This document shows positions 26,454 to 35,342 of a stretch of DNA of 64,000 bases, one piece after another. The stretch is taken from the NCBI GenBank assembly GCA_910589305.1, contig CAJUTV010000001.1:185149-249148 (forward strand), in the 5' to 3' direction. The translations under genes and the position numbers were made by a program. The DNA is from an uncultured Lachnospira sp. Lineage in GTDB: Bacteria; Bacillota; Clostridia; Lachnospirales; Lachnospiraceae. Within the stretch, counting starts at the first letter, position 1. Each line of letters opens with the position of its first letter. The notes under the pieces were generated by a model. It had not been told where the DNA came from. It searched no databases and saw nothing but the letters and a program-made list of their open reading frames with translations.

Positions 26454-28682
26454 CTATACCTGTGAACCGTCTGCATTGACTGTTTTCTTTTCCTTAGGCA
26501 CTTGTGTTGTAATGCCTCTCTTCTTTCCGCCAAAAACATACCACAAAGCACTTGTTATACATACAGATGAATAAGCACCTACAACAACACCTACCATAAG
26601 AGGAAGAGCAAATTCTTTAACTGATGCCACACCTAATATAAACAATGCAAGCAGCATAATAAATGTTGTAAGAGATGAATTTACTGTTCTGGTAAATGTA
26701 TGATTAATTGCACTATTTACCAATTCTGCAATATTCGTCTTCTTATTTGAATCCTTTAACAATTCTCTGATTCTATCAAATATAATAATTGTACTATTGA
26801 TTGAATAACCTACAATTGTCAGCATACATGCAATAAATGTTGTACCAACTTGTACTCTTGAAAATGCGTAAAATGCAAGAACAACCAACACATCATGCAG
26901 CAGCGCAATAACAGCTGCCAAAGCAAATTTAATATCTCTAAATCGAATAAAGATATAAATTAACATACATATTGTAGCAATAATAACCGATATAATCGCA
27001 CTTTGCTTCATTGATGAACTTACAGCCGCGCCAATACTATCCGATTCAACAACCGTTCCTTCTTGAATTGGGAACTTTTCGCAAACAGCTTTTTCTGCAG
27101 CTTCTCTTTGCTCAAGATTCAAAACAGGTGTCTTAAAAGTAACCTTTGTTGAATCCTTTACCTTCTGCTGTTGTACTTCAGCTACGCCTGTCGCCTCTTT
27201 AATCAGAGGGATAATTTCATCTTCAATCTTTTCTTGGCTAAGCTCTTCTTGGAATGTGTATGTAGCTGTTGTACCACCTACAAATTCAAGACTGTAATTA
27301 AATGAATAGCCACTTGTTGCATTAAATACACCCATTCCTATAAAGCCTGCAATAATCACTGCTACTGAGGCAATAAAGAACATATTGCGCTTGCCAAGTA
27401 TGTCCACTTTTTTATTGTGAATTGTCTTGCCATACCACTTTGCATCTTGTAATCCAAAGTTATAAAACAGTTTCATAATAACTTTTGTTATTACCAATGC
27501 TGTAAACATTGAAACAACAATACCAAGTGCAAGCGTCATTGCAAAACCTTTTATTGGACCTGTACCAAACATATATAACACAGCAGCTGCAATCAATGTT
27601 GTGACATTTCCATCGACAATTGCTGATGTCGCCTTGCTGTAACCTGAAAGGATTGCTCCTTCTACATTTTTGCCGCTTCCAATCTCTTCCCTGATACGTG
27701 AGTAGATAACAACATTTGCATCCACTGCCATACCAATGCCGAGAATAATACCAGCAAGTCCTGGCAGTGTAAGCGTTAAATCATACACACTTACCAAGAA
27801 CAATATAAGCACAGAATATAACCAAAGGGCAATTGTTGCAACAACGCCTGGTATTCTGTAAATAACAATCATAAAGATACACAGTGCTGCAAGACCAATA
27901 ATAGCAGCAATCAAGCTTGTATTAATGGCATCTTTTCCCAACTGCGCACCGACAATATTGGAACTTACTTCATTCAAAGTCAATGGAATAGAACCAACTC
28001 TTATATAAACCGCCAAATTGTCTGCGGATTCATAAGATTCCATATCTGTAATAGAAGCAACACCGCCTGAAATAACCGATTTTACTGTTGGCGCACTAAC
28101 CACTTTATTATCATATACAATATAAATTGTACTATTTAAATTCTGTTGTGTTGCAGTCTCAAATTTTGTAGCGCCTTCCTCTGTAAATGTCAGCTGCACA
28201 CCGTATGGTGTTGATGATGTTGAATTATTATCTGTGTAAGCCTGCGCACTCTTGACATCTGAACCTGTAAGAATCGGCGTATATGAATCTCCATTTGTCT
28301 TAGCCTGATATTGTGTATTGTCAAGAAACTCAAGGGAACCTGGCGTACCAAGTTCTTCTAAAATTGCATTGGCATCGGTTACACCTGGAATTTCAACTGT
28401 AATTCTGTTGCTGCCTGCCTCGTAAACTTGAGATTCTGTACTCTTTCCCTCAATACGCTTTTCCAATTTAGCAATTGTATCTCTTATATCTTGCTGTGTT
28501 GGATTGTCTTCTTGTATCTCATATGTGATACTTACACCGCCAGCTAAATCAAGACCAAGATTGATGTTGCCGGCACTACCATATCCATTGCCTAAACCTA
28601 CTGTCACAGCTACTGTTATAACTGCAAGCAATGCTACAATAATCAATGAATAGGTAATTATTTTACCTTTTTTGTACTTCAT
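26454..28682 (-). CDS. secDF: Fused protein-export membrane protein SecDF
   Basis: A 742-residue RND-like fusion of SecD and SecF, which uses proton motive force to help pull preproteins out of SecYEG. The SecD half (about 1-420) has LGLDLAGGVSITYEI, a periplasmic P1 domain, and TLPGLAGIILGIGMAVDANV. The SecF half (about 435-720) has YSLEFVGGTTATY and LTIVGYSINSTIIIFDRIRE. Twelve membrane segments are expected. The C-terminus is basic. ATG 28682 is preceded by AAGGGAG at 11 bases; an ATG seven codons upstream overlaps that site. Confidence 0.96.
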   Translation of the reverse strand: MKYKKGKIITYSLIIVALLAVITVAVTVGLGNGYGSAGNINLGLDLAGGVSITYEIQEDNPTQQDIRDTIAKLEKRIEGKSTESQVYEAGSNRITVEIPGVTDANAILEELGTPGSLEFLDNTQYQAKTNGDSYTPILTGSDVKSAQAYTDNNSTSSTPYGVQLTFTEEGATKFETATQQNLNSTIYIVYDNKVVSAPTVKSVISGGVASITDMESYESADNLAVYIRVGSIPLTLNEVSSNIVGAQLGKDAINTSLIAAIIGLAALCIFMIVIYRIPGVVATIALWLYSVLILFLVSVYDLTLTLPGLAGIILGIGMAVDANVVIYSRIREEIGSGKNVEGAILSGYSKATSAIVDGNVTTLIAAAVLYMFGTGPIKGFAMTLALGIVVSMFTALVITKVIMKLFYNFGLQDAKWYGKTIHNKKVDILGKRNMFFIASVAVIIAGFIGMGVFNATSGYSFNYSLEFVGGTTATYTFQEELSQEKIEDEIIPLIKEATGVAEVQQQKVKDSTKVTFKTPVLNLEQREAAEKAVCEKFPIQEGTVVESDSIGAAVSSSMKQSAIISVIIATICMLIYIFIRFRDIKFALAAVIALLHDVLVVLAFYAFSRVQVGTTFIACMLTIVGYSINSTIIIFDRIRELLKDSNKKTNIAELVNSAINHTFTRTVNSSLTTFIMLLALFILGVASVKEFALPLMVGVVVGAYSSVCITSALWYVFGGKKRGITTQVPKEKKTVNADGSQV

Positions 28683-28751
28683 TGTAGTAAAAACTCCCTT
28701 CATTTTTTGTTATATAAATCTCATCAAATAATAATGAGACTATTCAGTACA

Positions 28752-28774
28752 AAGCAGATTTTAAACATCTGCTT
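28752..28774 (-). terminator. Short hairpin between the SCIFF maturase and secDF
   Basis: AAGCAGAT (28752-28759) with ATCTGCTT (28767-28774). On the minus strand it lacks a good T run, so it is likely a leaky terminator or attenuator in front of secDF. Confidence 0.4.
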
Positions 28775-28824
28775 GACTATTTTAATATACATATAGCAAT
28801 ATTTTTATTTTATTGCTTATATAT

Positions 28825-30186
28825 TCATCCATTATTTGCAAGTGCGGCTTTAATCATAATAGCACACTCTACTCTTTTCTTTTGCATAGTACAGCCTATA
28901 TCATACGTGTCGTTAATAGTGCCATTAAAATTGTATGCGTTTGCAGCACACCCGCCGCTGCAATAAAATTTTGCAAAACAATCTTTACATTGTTCTTTTG
29001 TATATACATTGCTGTCTTTAAACATTTTTTGTATATCGGTTCTTGTAATTCCTTCATCGACATTGCCCATTAAAAAATCTTTATTGCCGACAAACTGATG
29101 GCATGGATAAAAATCCCCCCAAGGTGTAACTGCCAAATATTCACAGCCAGAACCACAGCCTGATAGTCTTTTAGCAACACAAGGTCCGCCATCTAAATCT
29201 ATCATAAAATGAAAGAAATTAAAACCTTTTCCTTCTTTTTTTCTCTTTACCAATTCTTTCGCAAGTTTATCATACTGTTGACATATTGTTGGCAAATCTT
29301 CTTCTTTGATGGCATAATCCATTTCTTTTGGCGCTACAACAGGCTCTACTGATATCTGTTCAAACCCTAAATCAGCAAGATGAAGAACGTCCTCGCAAAA
29401 ATCAAGATTATGATGTGTAAATGTTCCTCTTACATAATAATTATTTTGATTTCTGCTTGCTGCCACTTTCTCAAATTTTGGAATGACAATATCATACGAA
29501 CTGCCTTGATTATTTCTTGTAGGACGCATCTTGTCATTGACCTCTTTACGTCCATCTATACTAAGAACAATATTGCTCATCTCTTTATTAGCAAATTCTA
29601 TCATATCATCATCAAGAAGTACACCATTTGTTGTCAATGTAAATCGAAACTTTTTTTGATTTGCTTCCTCGATGCTGCGTCCATACTCTACGATTCTTTT
29701 TACCACATCAAAATTCATGGTAGGCTCGCCGCCAAAAAAATCCACTTCCAAATTTTTGTTTGCACCAGAATGAGCCACTAGAAAATCCAGCGCTTTTTTT
29801 CCAACTTCAAAGCTCATAAGCGCTTTGTCGCCATGATATTCTCCTTCTCCTGCAAAACAATATTTGCAGGCAAGATTGCAGTCATGCGCAATATGAAGAC
29901 ATAATGCCTTTACAACAACTGGTCTGTCTTTAAATGAATTTATGTAAGGTTCATATATATCTTTTGTAAATAGCTGCCCTACATCCTTTAACTCCCTAAT
30001 CTCATAATAAGCTTCACAAATATCATCTTCGTGATATTTTTCTTCAAGCATATCTAAAATCTGGTTAAGTGAATGTTGTTCAAACAATGCTATAATATTA
30101 TATACAAGCTCGTCCACTACATGAACAGCTCCGCTGTTTGTATCAAGAACAATATTGTAGCCATTATTTTTAAACTGATGTACCAT
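28825..30186 (-). CDS. SCIFF maturase, radical SAM/SPASM thioether-forming enzyme
   Basis: A 453-residue radical SAM peptide maturase. An N-terminal RiPP-recognition region (about 1-90) is followed by the AdoMet cluster motif CNLACKYCF (about 105) and FFGGEPTMNFD; the SPASM auxiliary-cluster region spans about 315-450 (CGSGCEYLAV, YPCHQF, CKDCFAKFYCSGGCAANAYN). It closely fits the thioether cross-link-forming SCIFF maturases (CteB type), which join a precursor cysteine to a Thr or other residue. The precursor gene is immediately upstream. I use ATG 30186 (MVHQFKNNGYNIVL), the family start; 28 more codons upstream are open but reach into the intergenic hairpin. Confidence 0.96.
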   Translation of the reverse strand: MVHQFKNNGYNIVLDTNSGAVHVVDELVYNIIALFEQHSLNQILDMLEEKYHEDDICEAYYEIRELKDVGQLFTKDIYEPYINSFKDRPVVVKALCLHIAHDCNLACKYCFAGEGEYHGDKALMSFEVGKKALDFLVAHSGANKNLEVDFFGGEPTMNFDVVKRIVEYGRSIEEANQKKFRFTLTTNGVLLDDDMIEFANKEMSNIVLSIDGRKEVNDKMRPTRNNQGSSYDIVIPKFEKVAASRNQNNYYVRGTFTHHNLDFCEDVLHLADLGFEQISVEPVVAPKEMDYAIKEEDLPTICQQYDKLAKELVKRKKEGKGFNFFHFMIDLDGGPCVAKRLSGCGSGCEYLAVTPWGDFYPCHQFVGNKDFLMGNVDEGITRTDIQKMFKDSNVYTKEQCKDCFAKFYCSGGCAANAYNFNGTINDTYDIGCTMQKKRVECAIMIKAALANNG

Positions 30187-30275
30187 AAATGACCATGCCT
30201 TTCTCAACATCTGTGAAGTGCCAAAATACACGTATTCCCCTTTGCTGTCACAAACAATACCTATTGTCATGAATA

Positions 30276-30306
30276 AGAGCGTGCCTATACGCTTTAAGCA
30301 CGCTCT
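30276..30306 (-). terminator. Hairpin between scfA and its maturase gene
   Basis: AGAGCGTGC (30276-30284) with GCACGCTCT (30298-30306), 13-base loop. It sits 27 bases after the precursor stop and has only a weak T run on the minus strand. This is the layout of a leaky terminator that makes far more precursor than enzyme. Confidence 0.6.
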
Positions 30307-30332
30307 AACACTCCACTCATATCTTCCTAAAA

Positions 30333-30479
30333 TTATTTATTCTTATTCTCACAGCTCTGATTACCAACTGTACAAGACGTCTTACATGCTGACTGACAAG
30401 ATGTCTGACACTCGCCGCAACCGCCATGCTTCATTGTATCCTTTAATGCACCATTACTGATTGTCTTAATATGTTTCAC
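30333..30479 (-). CDS. scfA: SCIFF ribosomal peptide precursor (six cysteines in forty-five residues)
   Basis: A 48-residue peptide starting with GTG at 30479, seven bases after GGAGG. It begins MKHIKTISNGALKDT, and the cysteines are at 21, 24, 28, 32, 36 and 43, the fixed six-Cys pattern of SCIFF peptides that are nearly universal in Clostridia. The radical SAM maturase lies directly downstream and would install thioether bridges. The function of the product is unknown; its conservation suggests a housekeeping or signalling role. It has a consensus promoter and a following hairpin. Confidence 0.97.
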   Translation of the reverse strand: MKHIKTISNGALKDTMKHGGCGECQTSCQSACKTSCTVGNQSCENKNK

Positions 30480-30524
30480 GACAATTCCTCCTTTAACAAT
30501 GATAAAATTTCAAAACTACGTTGC

Positions 30525-30553
30525 ATTATAACATAACATTTCCATCATATCAA
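30525..30553 (-). promoter_or_regulatory. scfA promoter
   Basis: TTGATA (30548-30553), 17-base spacer, TATAAT (30525-30530) on the minus strand. The -35 box overlaps the last codons of the upstream AEC gene. Confidence 0.8.
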
Positions 30554-31618
30554 GTTAAAACTTCTTAATATATAAATCCAGCCTGTAAGTGTTATACTGG
30601 ATAAAAATGTTGTGACAACAACAATGCTTGATGTAAGAATTTCATCATTATACATATTTTTAGCCATAACATATGCTGTTACGGTCGTTGGTGAAGCAAG
30701 CATAATAAGAATGGCAACCAGCTCTTGATTTCTAAATCCCATCCATACAGCCACTGGCAAAAAAAGTGCGGCTAATCCTATAATTTTTATAAAAGAAGCA
30801 ATCAGTGTTGGCTTTATCTTTTTAATTGCCTTTTTTCCCTCAAATCCTGCACCAATACACAATAACGCCATTGGTGTTGCTGTCTGTGCAATACTTTCAA
30901 CGGTTTTATCAAAAATCACAGGAAGTTTAATATGTGCTAATGAAGCGATAAATCCTATAAAAATACCTATAATAATTGAATTTTTCACTATATTAATACA
31001 CGATTGTCTAATCGCTTTTTTATTATCATTTGATTGATTTGCATTGATATTCCTTTTGTCTATATTGATATCCAATTTATTGGTATTCAAACTTCTTTTA
31101 TCTTTATTTGTACAATCTGTATTTATATGAAAAGTGCTATCTATTTGATGATTAAACACTTCCTTATGTGCCTTAAAGGTAAGTATTACAACAGAAAATA
31201 TATTAAACAATGGAACCGCTGCTAATATCATCAATGGCGCCATTCCAGCATCCGAATACATATTTTGTATAAAAGCAATACCCAATATAGCAGCACTGCT
31301 TCGACAGCTTGCCTGCACAAATGCCCCTTTCATTGTATCTTCTTTCATAAAGAGTTCAGTTAAGCCCCAAACACCTAAAAACATAATTGTGGTAACAATC
31401 ACACAAAATAAAACAAAGGCAATATCAAACTGTGACACAAAATCGGCTTTGGATAAATCTTTATACAATAAAACAGGCAGTGCAACATGGAAAACATATT
31501 TGTTTGCTTTACTTACAAAATTATCATCAATAATTTGACATTTCTTAATAATCCACCCTATAATCATAACTAAAAAAATAGGAATGGTTGAATGAATACT
31601 ATATATAAAACTATCCAT
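30545..31618 (-). CDS. AEC family (auxin efflux carrier) permease
   Basis: A 357-residue membrane protein with about ten hydrophobic segments in two halves (about 1-150 and 220-357), the AEC fold. C-terminal half: TATPMALLCIGAGFEG and LIMLASPTTVTAYVMAKNM are typical. The central loop (about 155-205) is long, polar and repetitive (repeated N-K-D-K-R-x-x-N units), longer than usual. AEC members export or import small organic anions such as malate; the substrate is unknown. It overlaps thiD by eight bases and so is translationally coupled to it, which hints at a vitamin-related substrate, by inference only. Confidence 0.88.
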   Translation of the reverse strand: MDSFIYSIHSTIPIFLVMIIGWIIKKCQIIDDNFVSKANKYVFHVALPVLLYKDLSKADFVSQFDIAFVLFCVIVTTIMFLGVWGLTELFMKEDTMKGAFVQASCRSSAAILGIAFIQNMYSDAGMAPLMILAAVPLFNIFSVVILTFKAHKEVFNHQIDSTFHINTDCTNKDKRSLNTNKLDINIDKRNINANQSNDNKKAIRQSCINIVKNSIIIGIFIGFIASLAHIKLPVIFDKTVESIAQTATPMALLCIGAGFEGKKAIKKIKPTLIASFIKIIGLAALFLPVAVWMGFRNQELVAILIMLASPTTVTAYVMAKNMYNDEILTSSIVVVTTFLSSITLTGWIYILRSFNLI

Positions 31619-32462
31619 GTTCCCTTACCACATTGACATTATACATATGATTTAACGGTCCTTTTCCTGTTCCGATATTTAGACCTGCTCGAATTGCGCC
31701 AGATACATATTGTTTTGCCGCCCCAACCGCCTGCTCCATAGTATATCCCATTGCCAAATTACACGCAATGGCAGACGATAATGTACAACCTGTCCCATGT
31801 GTATTTGGATTTTTTATCTTTTCGCCTCGAAACCATATATGTTTTCCATTATAATAAAGCATATCATCGGCTGTATCACAATGATGCCCGCCTTTCAGTA
31901 AAATAGCCCTCTTTTTACTTAATATAAAAGTATCTTCCAAATGTTGATACACATCTTCTAATTTATCAAATATAATTTTAACAGCTTCTAATACTTCCTT
32001 TTTTTGATGTATTGAATTTCCTGACAATACTTCAGCTTCTGGTATATTAGGGGTAATCATATCAGCAATAGGCATCAAGTTTTCTACAAGAGCTTTTACC
32101 GCTTCTTCTTGCAGCAGATTGCTGCCGCTTGTCGATACCATAACAGGGTCAAGCACAATGTTTTTTGCATGATACTGCCGCAGTTTTCTTGCAATAACCT
32201 CTATCAATTCTTTATTTGAGACCATTCCAATCTTAACTGCATCGGGAACAATATCATTAAAAATACAATCAAGCTGTTTTTCTAAAAATTCAGGCGTAAC
32301 ATCACTTATCCCATAAACACCTGTTGTATTTTGAGCGGTCAATGATGTTATCGCACTCATTCCATATAATTTGTGCGCTGCAATCGTTTTAAGGTCTGCT
32401 TGTATTCCAGCACCGCCACTGCAATCACTGCCTGCAATTGTCAATACTTTTTTAATATCCAT
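31611..32462 (-). CDS. thiD: Hydroxymethylpyrimidine/phosphomethylpyrimidine kinase
   Basis: A 283-residue ribokinase-family enzyme that phosphorylates HMP and HMP-P in thiamine synthesis. Motifs: TIAGSDCSGGAGIQADLKT (9-27), PDAVKIGMV, VLDPVMVSTSG (about 105), TPNIPEAE, and the anion hole NTHGTGCTLSSAIA (about 220). ATG has GGGGGA upstream. An extra segment near residues 165-190 (VYQHLEDTFILSKKR) is slightly longer than usual. No other thi gene is in the window. Confidence 0.94.
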   Translation of the reverse strand: MDIKKVLTIAGSDCSGGAGIQADLKTIAAHKLYGMSAITSLTAQNTTGVYGISDVTPEFLEKQLDCIFNDIVPDAVKIGMVSNKELIEVIARKLRQYHAKNIVLDPVMVSTSGSNLLQEEAVKALVENLMPIADMITPNIPEAEVLSGNSIHQKKEVLEAVKIIFDKLEDVYQHLEDTFILSKKRAILLKGGHHCDTADDMLYYNGKHIWFRGEKIKNPNTHGTGCTLSSAIACNLAMGYTMEQAVGAAKQYVSGAIRAGLNIGTGKGPLNHMYNVNVVREHG

Positions 32463-32697
32463 AAAAATCCCCCATTTCTGTGCTGCTTTTTGCGCAAAGA
32501 ACCAAAGATTCTTTTTAGTAACTTTGTGTCAAGTAACACACAAACATATATTGCCAGTTAAATTTCATTGAACTTATTAAACCATTTATTTTTCACACTA
32601 ATTCCCATTCCAAAATATAACATAGGAATTACACAATAGCAATTTGCAATAGCGATTTTTATCGTCAAATCAAAATTCTATTTTTCTAATTAAAAGC

Positions 32698-32728
32698 AAA
32701 AAAGCTCTTGAATACTCAAGAGCTTTTT
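32698..32728 (-). terminator. Terminator of tRNA-Leu(AAG)
   Basis: AGCTCTTGA / TCAAGAGCT stem flanked by A and T runs (32698-32728), four bases past the tRNA 3' end. Confidence 0.9.
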
Positions 32729-32731
32729 AAG

Positions 32732-32816
32732 TGCAGTCGGCGGGACTTGAACCCGCACCCAAGCAATATGGACTAGATCCTTAGTCTAGCGCGTATGCCA
32801 ATTCCGCCACGACTGC
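32732..32816 (-). tRNA. tRNA-Leu (anticodon AAG)
   Basis: Minus strand, 85 bases, class II. The acceptor stem is GCAGTCG / CGACTGC with discriminator A; the T-arm contains GGTTCAAGTCC. The anticodon arm CTAGA-CTAAGGA-TCTAG gives anticodon AAG, read for CUU. A variable arm is present, as expected for leucine. CCA is not encoded. Note that the anticodon stem contains GGATC/GATCC, a potential AlwI site. Confidence 0.95.
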
Positions 32817-32844
32817 GTTATCTCGTGCTTTTCAGCACTCGATT

Positions 32845-32873
32845 ATATTACCATTAACTTTATTATTTGTCAA
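32845..32873 (-). promoter_or_regulatory. Promoter of tRNA-Leu(AAG)
   Basis: TTGACA (32868-32873), 17-base spacer, TAATAT (32845-32850) on the minus strand, 29 bases before the mature 5' end. A GTGCT/AGCAC hairpin lies in the 5' leader. Confidence 0.75.
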
Positions 32874-32901
32874 CATTTTTTTACAATATTTTTACAATAT
32901 T

Positions 32902-34209
32902 TTATTTTCCCATTGTTTCCCGAACGGCTTTTAACACTTCTCCTTTTTCAAACGGTTTGGTTACAAACTTTTCAGCCCCGACTTTAAGCGCTTCAATAAT
33001 CTTATGCTGCTGCCCTGCCGCTGTTATCATAATCACTTTTGCATCCTCATCAAAGTCTATAATCTGCCTTAAAGCCTGTGTGCCATCCATATTAGGCATC
33101 GTAATATCAAGCGTAACCAAATCTGGACTGCACTGTTTATATGCAAGCACACCCTCTGCTCCATCGGAAGCTTCTGCAATAACGCTGTACCCTTCCTCTT
33201 CAAGTATATTCTTTAACATCTTACGTGACATACCTGAATCATCGACAACAAGCACTCGTCCTTTTGAGTTTTCTTTTACTTCCTCTGAAAGAATCACGCC
33301 TTTTTTGCTTATCATCGGCATTGTACCCACTGTTACAGTACTATCTACAGCTATATATAATTTAAATTCATGTCCTTCTATGTATATTGGTATAATATGT
33401 GCCGCTCCTTTTGCTATCTGATTTTCATAACATATTTGCGGATTTATATCAACATTAATGCCATGATGAGCAAGAAATGTTGCCATCAAACCACTAATAC
33501 AATTAATAAACTCACCAACGGCATCATAAATATCGGAATTGCGCCCATCTAATTTTTCACCAATATAACCATTTGCAATCTTATTAAATGAAAGATTTTC
33601 CTCAACCATTGCAAATCCAACACATATGTCAACATCTCCCTTGCTTCTTTGTGTTACCATACACCGATATTCAAGACTTTCAACGGATTGTATATGTCCA
33701 ATATAATAATTGTTTGTCACAAAACGCGTAATATTACGAATAACAAGCCCAACAATATCTGTAACATATTTCTTAGAAGCATATGCAAAAATAGGAAGCA
33801 ATGTATCAACATCATCTCTTTTTAATGCTTCCATCTCTTTATCATCAAATCCTTGTTCTTTTTGAAAACCCTCAAGATATTCATCTATCTTTGAAACTTT
33901 TATATCTGTTTTTTCAACAAGAACCTGTAAAAACTGCATATAAGGACTGCCTTGTTCATTTAATAAATCCTTTACTTGCAATTGTGTAAGATATCCTTTT
34001 TCTATCGCTATATCACCAAATCGTTTATCCTGCTCTAACTGAATCTTGTTAATTTCTTCAGCTTGTTCTTGTGTAATTATCTTATCTGCTACTGCAATCA
34101 TACCAAGTTTTACACGTATTTTGGTCTGTTCACTTAAAATGCTTTCAAGAGCAGCCTCATTAATTATTTTTTCTTTTACAAGATATTTTCCAAAAAGCTG
34201 TCCAAACAT
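32902..34209 (-). CDS. CheX-like phosphatase domain fused to a response-regulator receiver
   Basis: A 435-residue cytoplasmic protein in three parts: an N-terminal region with two MshEN-like segments (about 1-80; FGQLFGKYLVKEKIINEAAL and RFGDIAIEKGYLTQLQVKDLL), a CheX/CheC-like domain (about 150-300) with the phosphatase-type helix DAVGEFINCISG, and a C-terminal REC domain (about 315-435) with VVDDSGMSRK, TLDITMPNMDG and KPFEKGEV. It has no DNA-binding output. It probably tunes phospho-flow in chemotaxis or a related pathway; a chemoreceptor gene lies at 58.6-60.5 kb. ATG 34209 follows GGAGGAG by eight bases. Confidence 0.85.
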   Translation of the reverse strand: MFGQLFGKYLVKEKIINEAALESILSEQTKIRVKLGMIAVADKIITQEQAEEINKIQLEQDKRFGDIAIEKGYLTQLQVKDLLNEQGSPYMQFLQVLVEKTDIKVSKIDEYLEGFQKEQGFDDKEMEALKRDDVDTLLPIFAYASKKYVTDIVGLVIRNITRFVTNNYYIGHIQSVESLEYRCMVTQRSKGDVDICVGFAMVEENLSFNKIANGYIGEKLDGRNSDIYDAVGEFINCISGLMATFLAHHGINVDINPQICYENQIAKGAAHIIPIYIEGHEFKLYIAVDSTVTVGTMPMISKKGVILSEEVKENSKGRVLVVDDSGMSRKMLKNILEEEGYSVIAEASDGAEGVLAYKQCSPDLVTLDITMPNMDGTQALRQIIDFDEDAKVIMITAAGQQHKIIEALKVGAEKFVTKPFEKGEVLKAVRETMGK

Positions 34210-34431
34210 ATAACAATCTCCTCCTGTCAACTATTATGTAAACCAATAAACATTATTTATCTACACATTCACGCACATTATATTTATACTCTAACATATT
34301 TCTATACATGAAACAAGCGGATTTCTATTAAGAATCAAAAAGGAGTTTTACATTTTTTTATTTACATTTATTTTTATACACTCCCCATAATAGATAGAAC
34401 TTTAATAGATTCCTTATAAAACAAACACAGC

Positions 34432-34467
34432 AAAAAAAGAAGTCTTTATATAGACTTCCTTTTTTTG
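34432..34467 (-). terminator. Terminator of tRNA-Leu(CAG)
   Basis: GGAAGTCT / AGACTTCT stem (minus strand) flanked by long A and T runs, just past the tRNA 3' end. Confidence 0.9.
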
Positions 34468-34471
34468 CCAA

Positions 34472-34554
34472 TGCGGAAGATGGGACTTGAACCCACACGT
34501 GGTAACCCACACAAGAACCTGAATCTTGCTCGTCTGCCATTCCGACACTTCCGC
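34472..34554 (-). tRNA. tRNA-Leu (anticodon CAG)
   Basis: Minus strand, 83 bases, class II. Acceptor stem GCGGAAG / CTTCCGC with discriminator A; T-arm GGTTCAAGTCC; anticodon arm CAAGA-TTCAGGT-TCTTG gives CAG for codon CUG. CCA not encoded. Two leucine isoacceptors thus lie 1.7 kb apart with the CheX-REC gene between them, each with its own terminator. Confidence 0.95.
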
Positions 34555-34639
34555 TTTTTACATATTAAGGTATACGCTTTATAGAACAGACTAATTGTAA
34601 ACAAAGATATCTTATCTGTCAATCCCTAAAATCTTGATA

Positions 34640-34870
34640 TCACATAAATTCTCTGATATCTATAAGAATGTCCTCAAGCTGCACACCATCATCCTGAATT
34701 GTAAGATGCAGCGGCTTACTGATATCTAAACTAAACAGTCCCACTAAAGACTTTGCATCTACACAACTATTCCCTAATTCAATATCAAAAGAACAAGGAT
34801 ATTTACTCACTATACTCACAAACCTTTGTACCTTCTCCACCGAATCTAACAAAATGCTTACTGTAAACAT
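34640..34870 (-). CDS. HPr-like protein without the phosphorylatable histidine
   Basis: A 76-residue protein with the HPr fold pattern (VDAKSLVGLFSLDISKPLHLTI aligns with the regulatory-serine region of HPr). The GLHARPA segment with catalytic His15 is absent; the protein has SVEKVQRFVSIVSKY there, and no histidine occurs in the first half. The Ser46-equivalent in AKSLVGL is kept. It cannot act as a PTS phosphocarrier and might be a Crh-like regulator. GGAGG is six bases before the ATG. Monocistronic as far as can be seen. Confidence 0.8.
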   Translation of the reverse strand: MFTVSILLDSVEKVQRFVSIVSKYPCSFDIELGNSCVDAKSLVGLFSLDISKPLHLTIQDDGVQLEDILIDIREFM

Positions 34871-35342
34871 ATTGTGCCTCCAAATGTGCTTATCTGTTGC
34901 TCTTGTAATAAATTGTCACACAAAAGCATACAACATTATACGACATTATCTACTAAAAATCAACATAAAATGATTTTTTACATTAATTACTGCATTGTTT
35001 ATTTTATTATATTTTTTATTATTTTATTACTCCTCAATCATCTTTTTTATTATTTCAAATAAATTTGCAGATATGCTAAGCTCCCCATGATAATATTTTT
35101 CAAAAATAATTGATTTACTATTGTATAAGTAAATTCTTTTTTTAATATATACAATAATTTTGCTTTAAAAAATGCTATCATACCACTTTCACAGTACGCA
35201 AAAACTCAAAGCAGCGGCACATTACTTTATTGTACCGCCGCTTTATATAAAAACTATCCCATTTCATGAAATAAAAAATGGTACATTCGTATAACTAAAG
35301 TCATCACATCGCCTGCTATTTTTAACAACACCAAATAAAAAC
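34871..35342. other. Intergenic region with gltD-side terminator
   Basis: AT-rich, non-coding. It contains the terminator at 35209-35243, which belongs to the gltBD operon ending at 35343. Otherwise I see nothing. Confidence 0.5.
35209..35243 (-). terminator. gltBD terminator
   Basis: On the minus strand AAGCGGCGGTAC pairs with GTGCCGCTGCTT (12 pairs allowing G-U), then TTGAGTTTTTG. It lies 100 bases past the gltD stop. Confidence 0.7.

Noticed and set aside
32867..33421. A 184-codon plus-strand ORF over the CheX-REC gene
   Set aside because: Antisense to the REC domain; no start signal.
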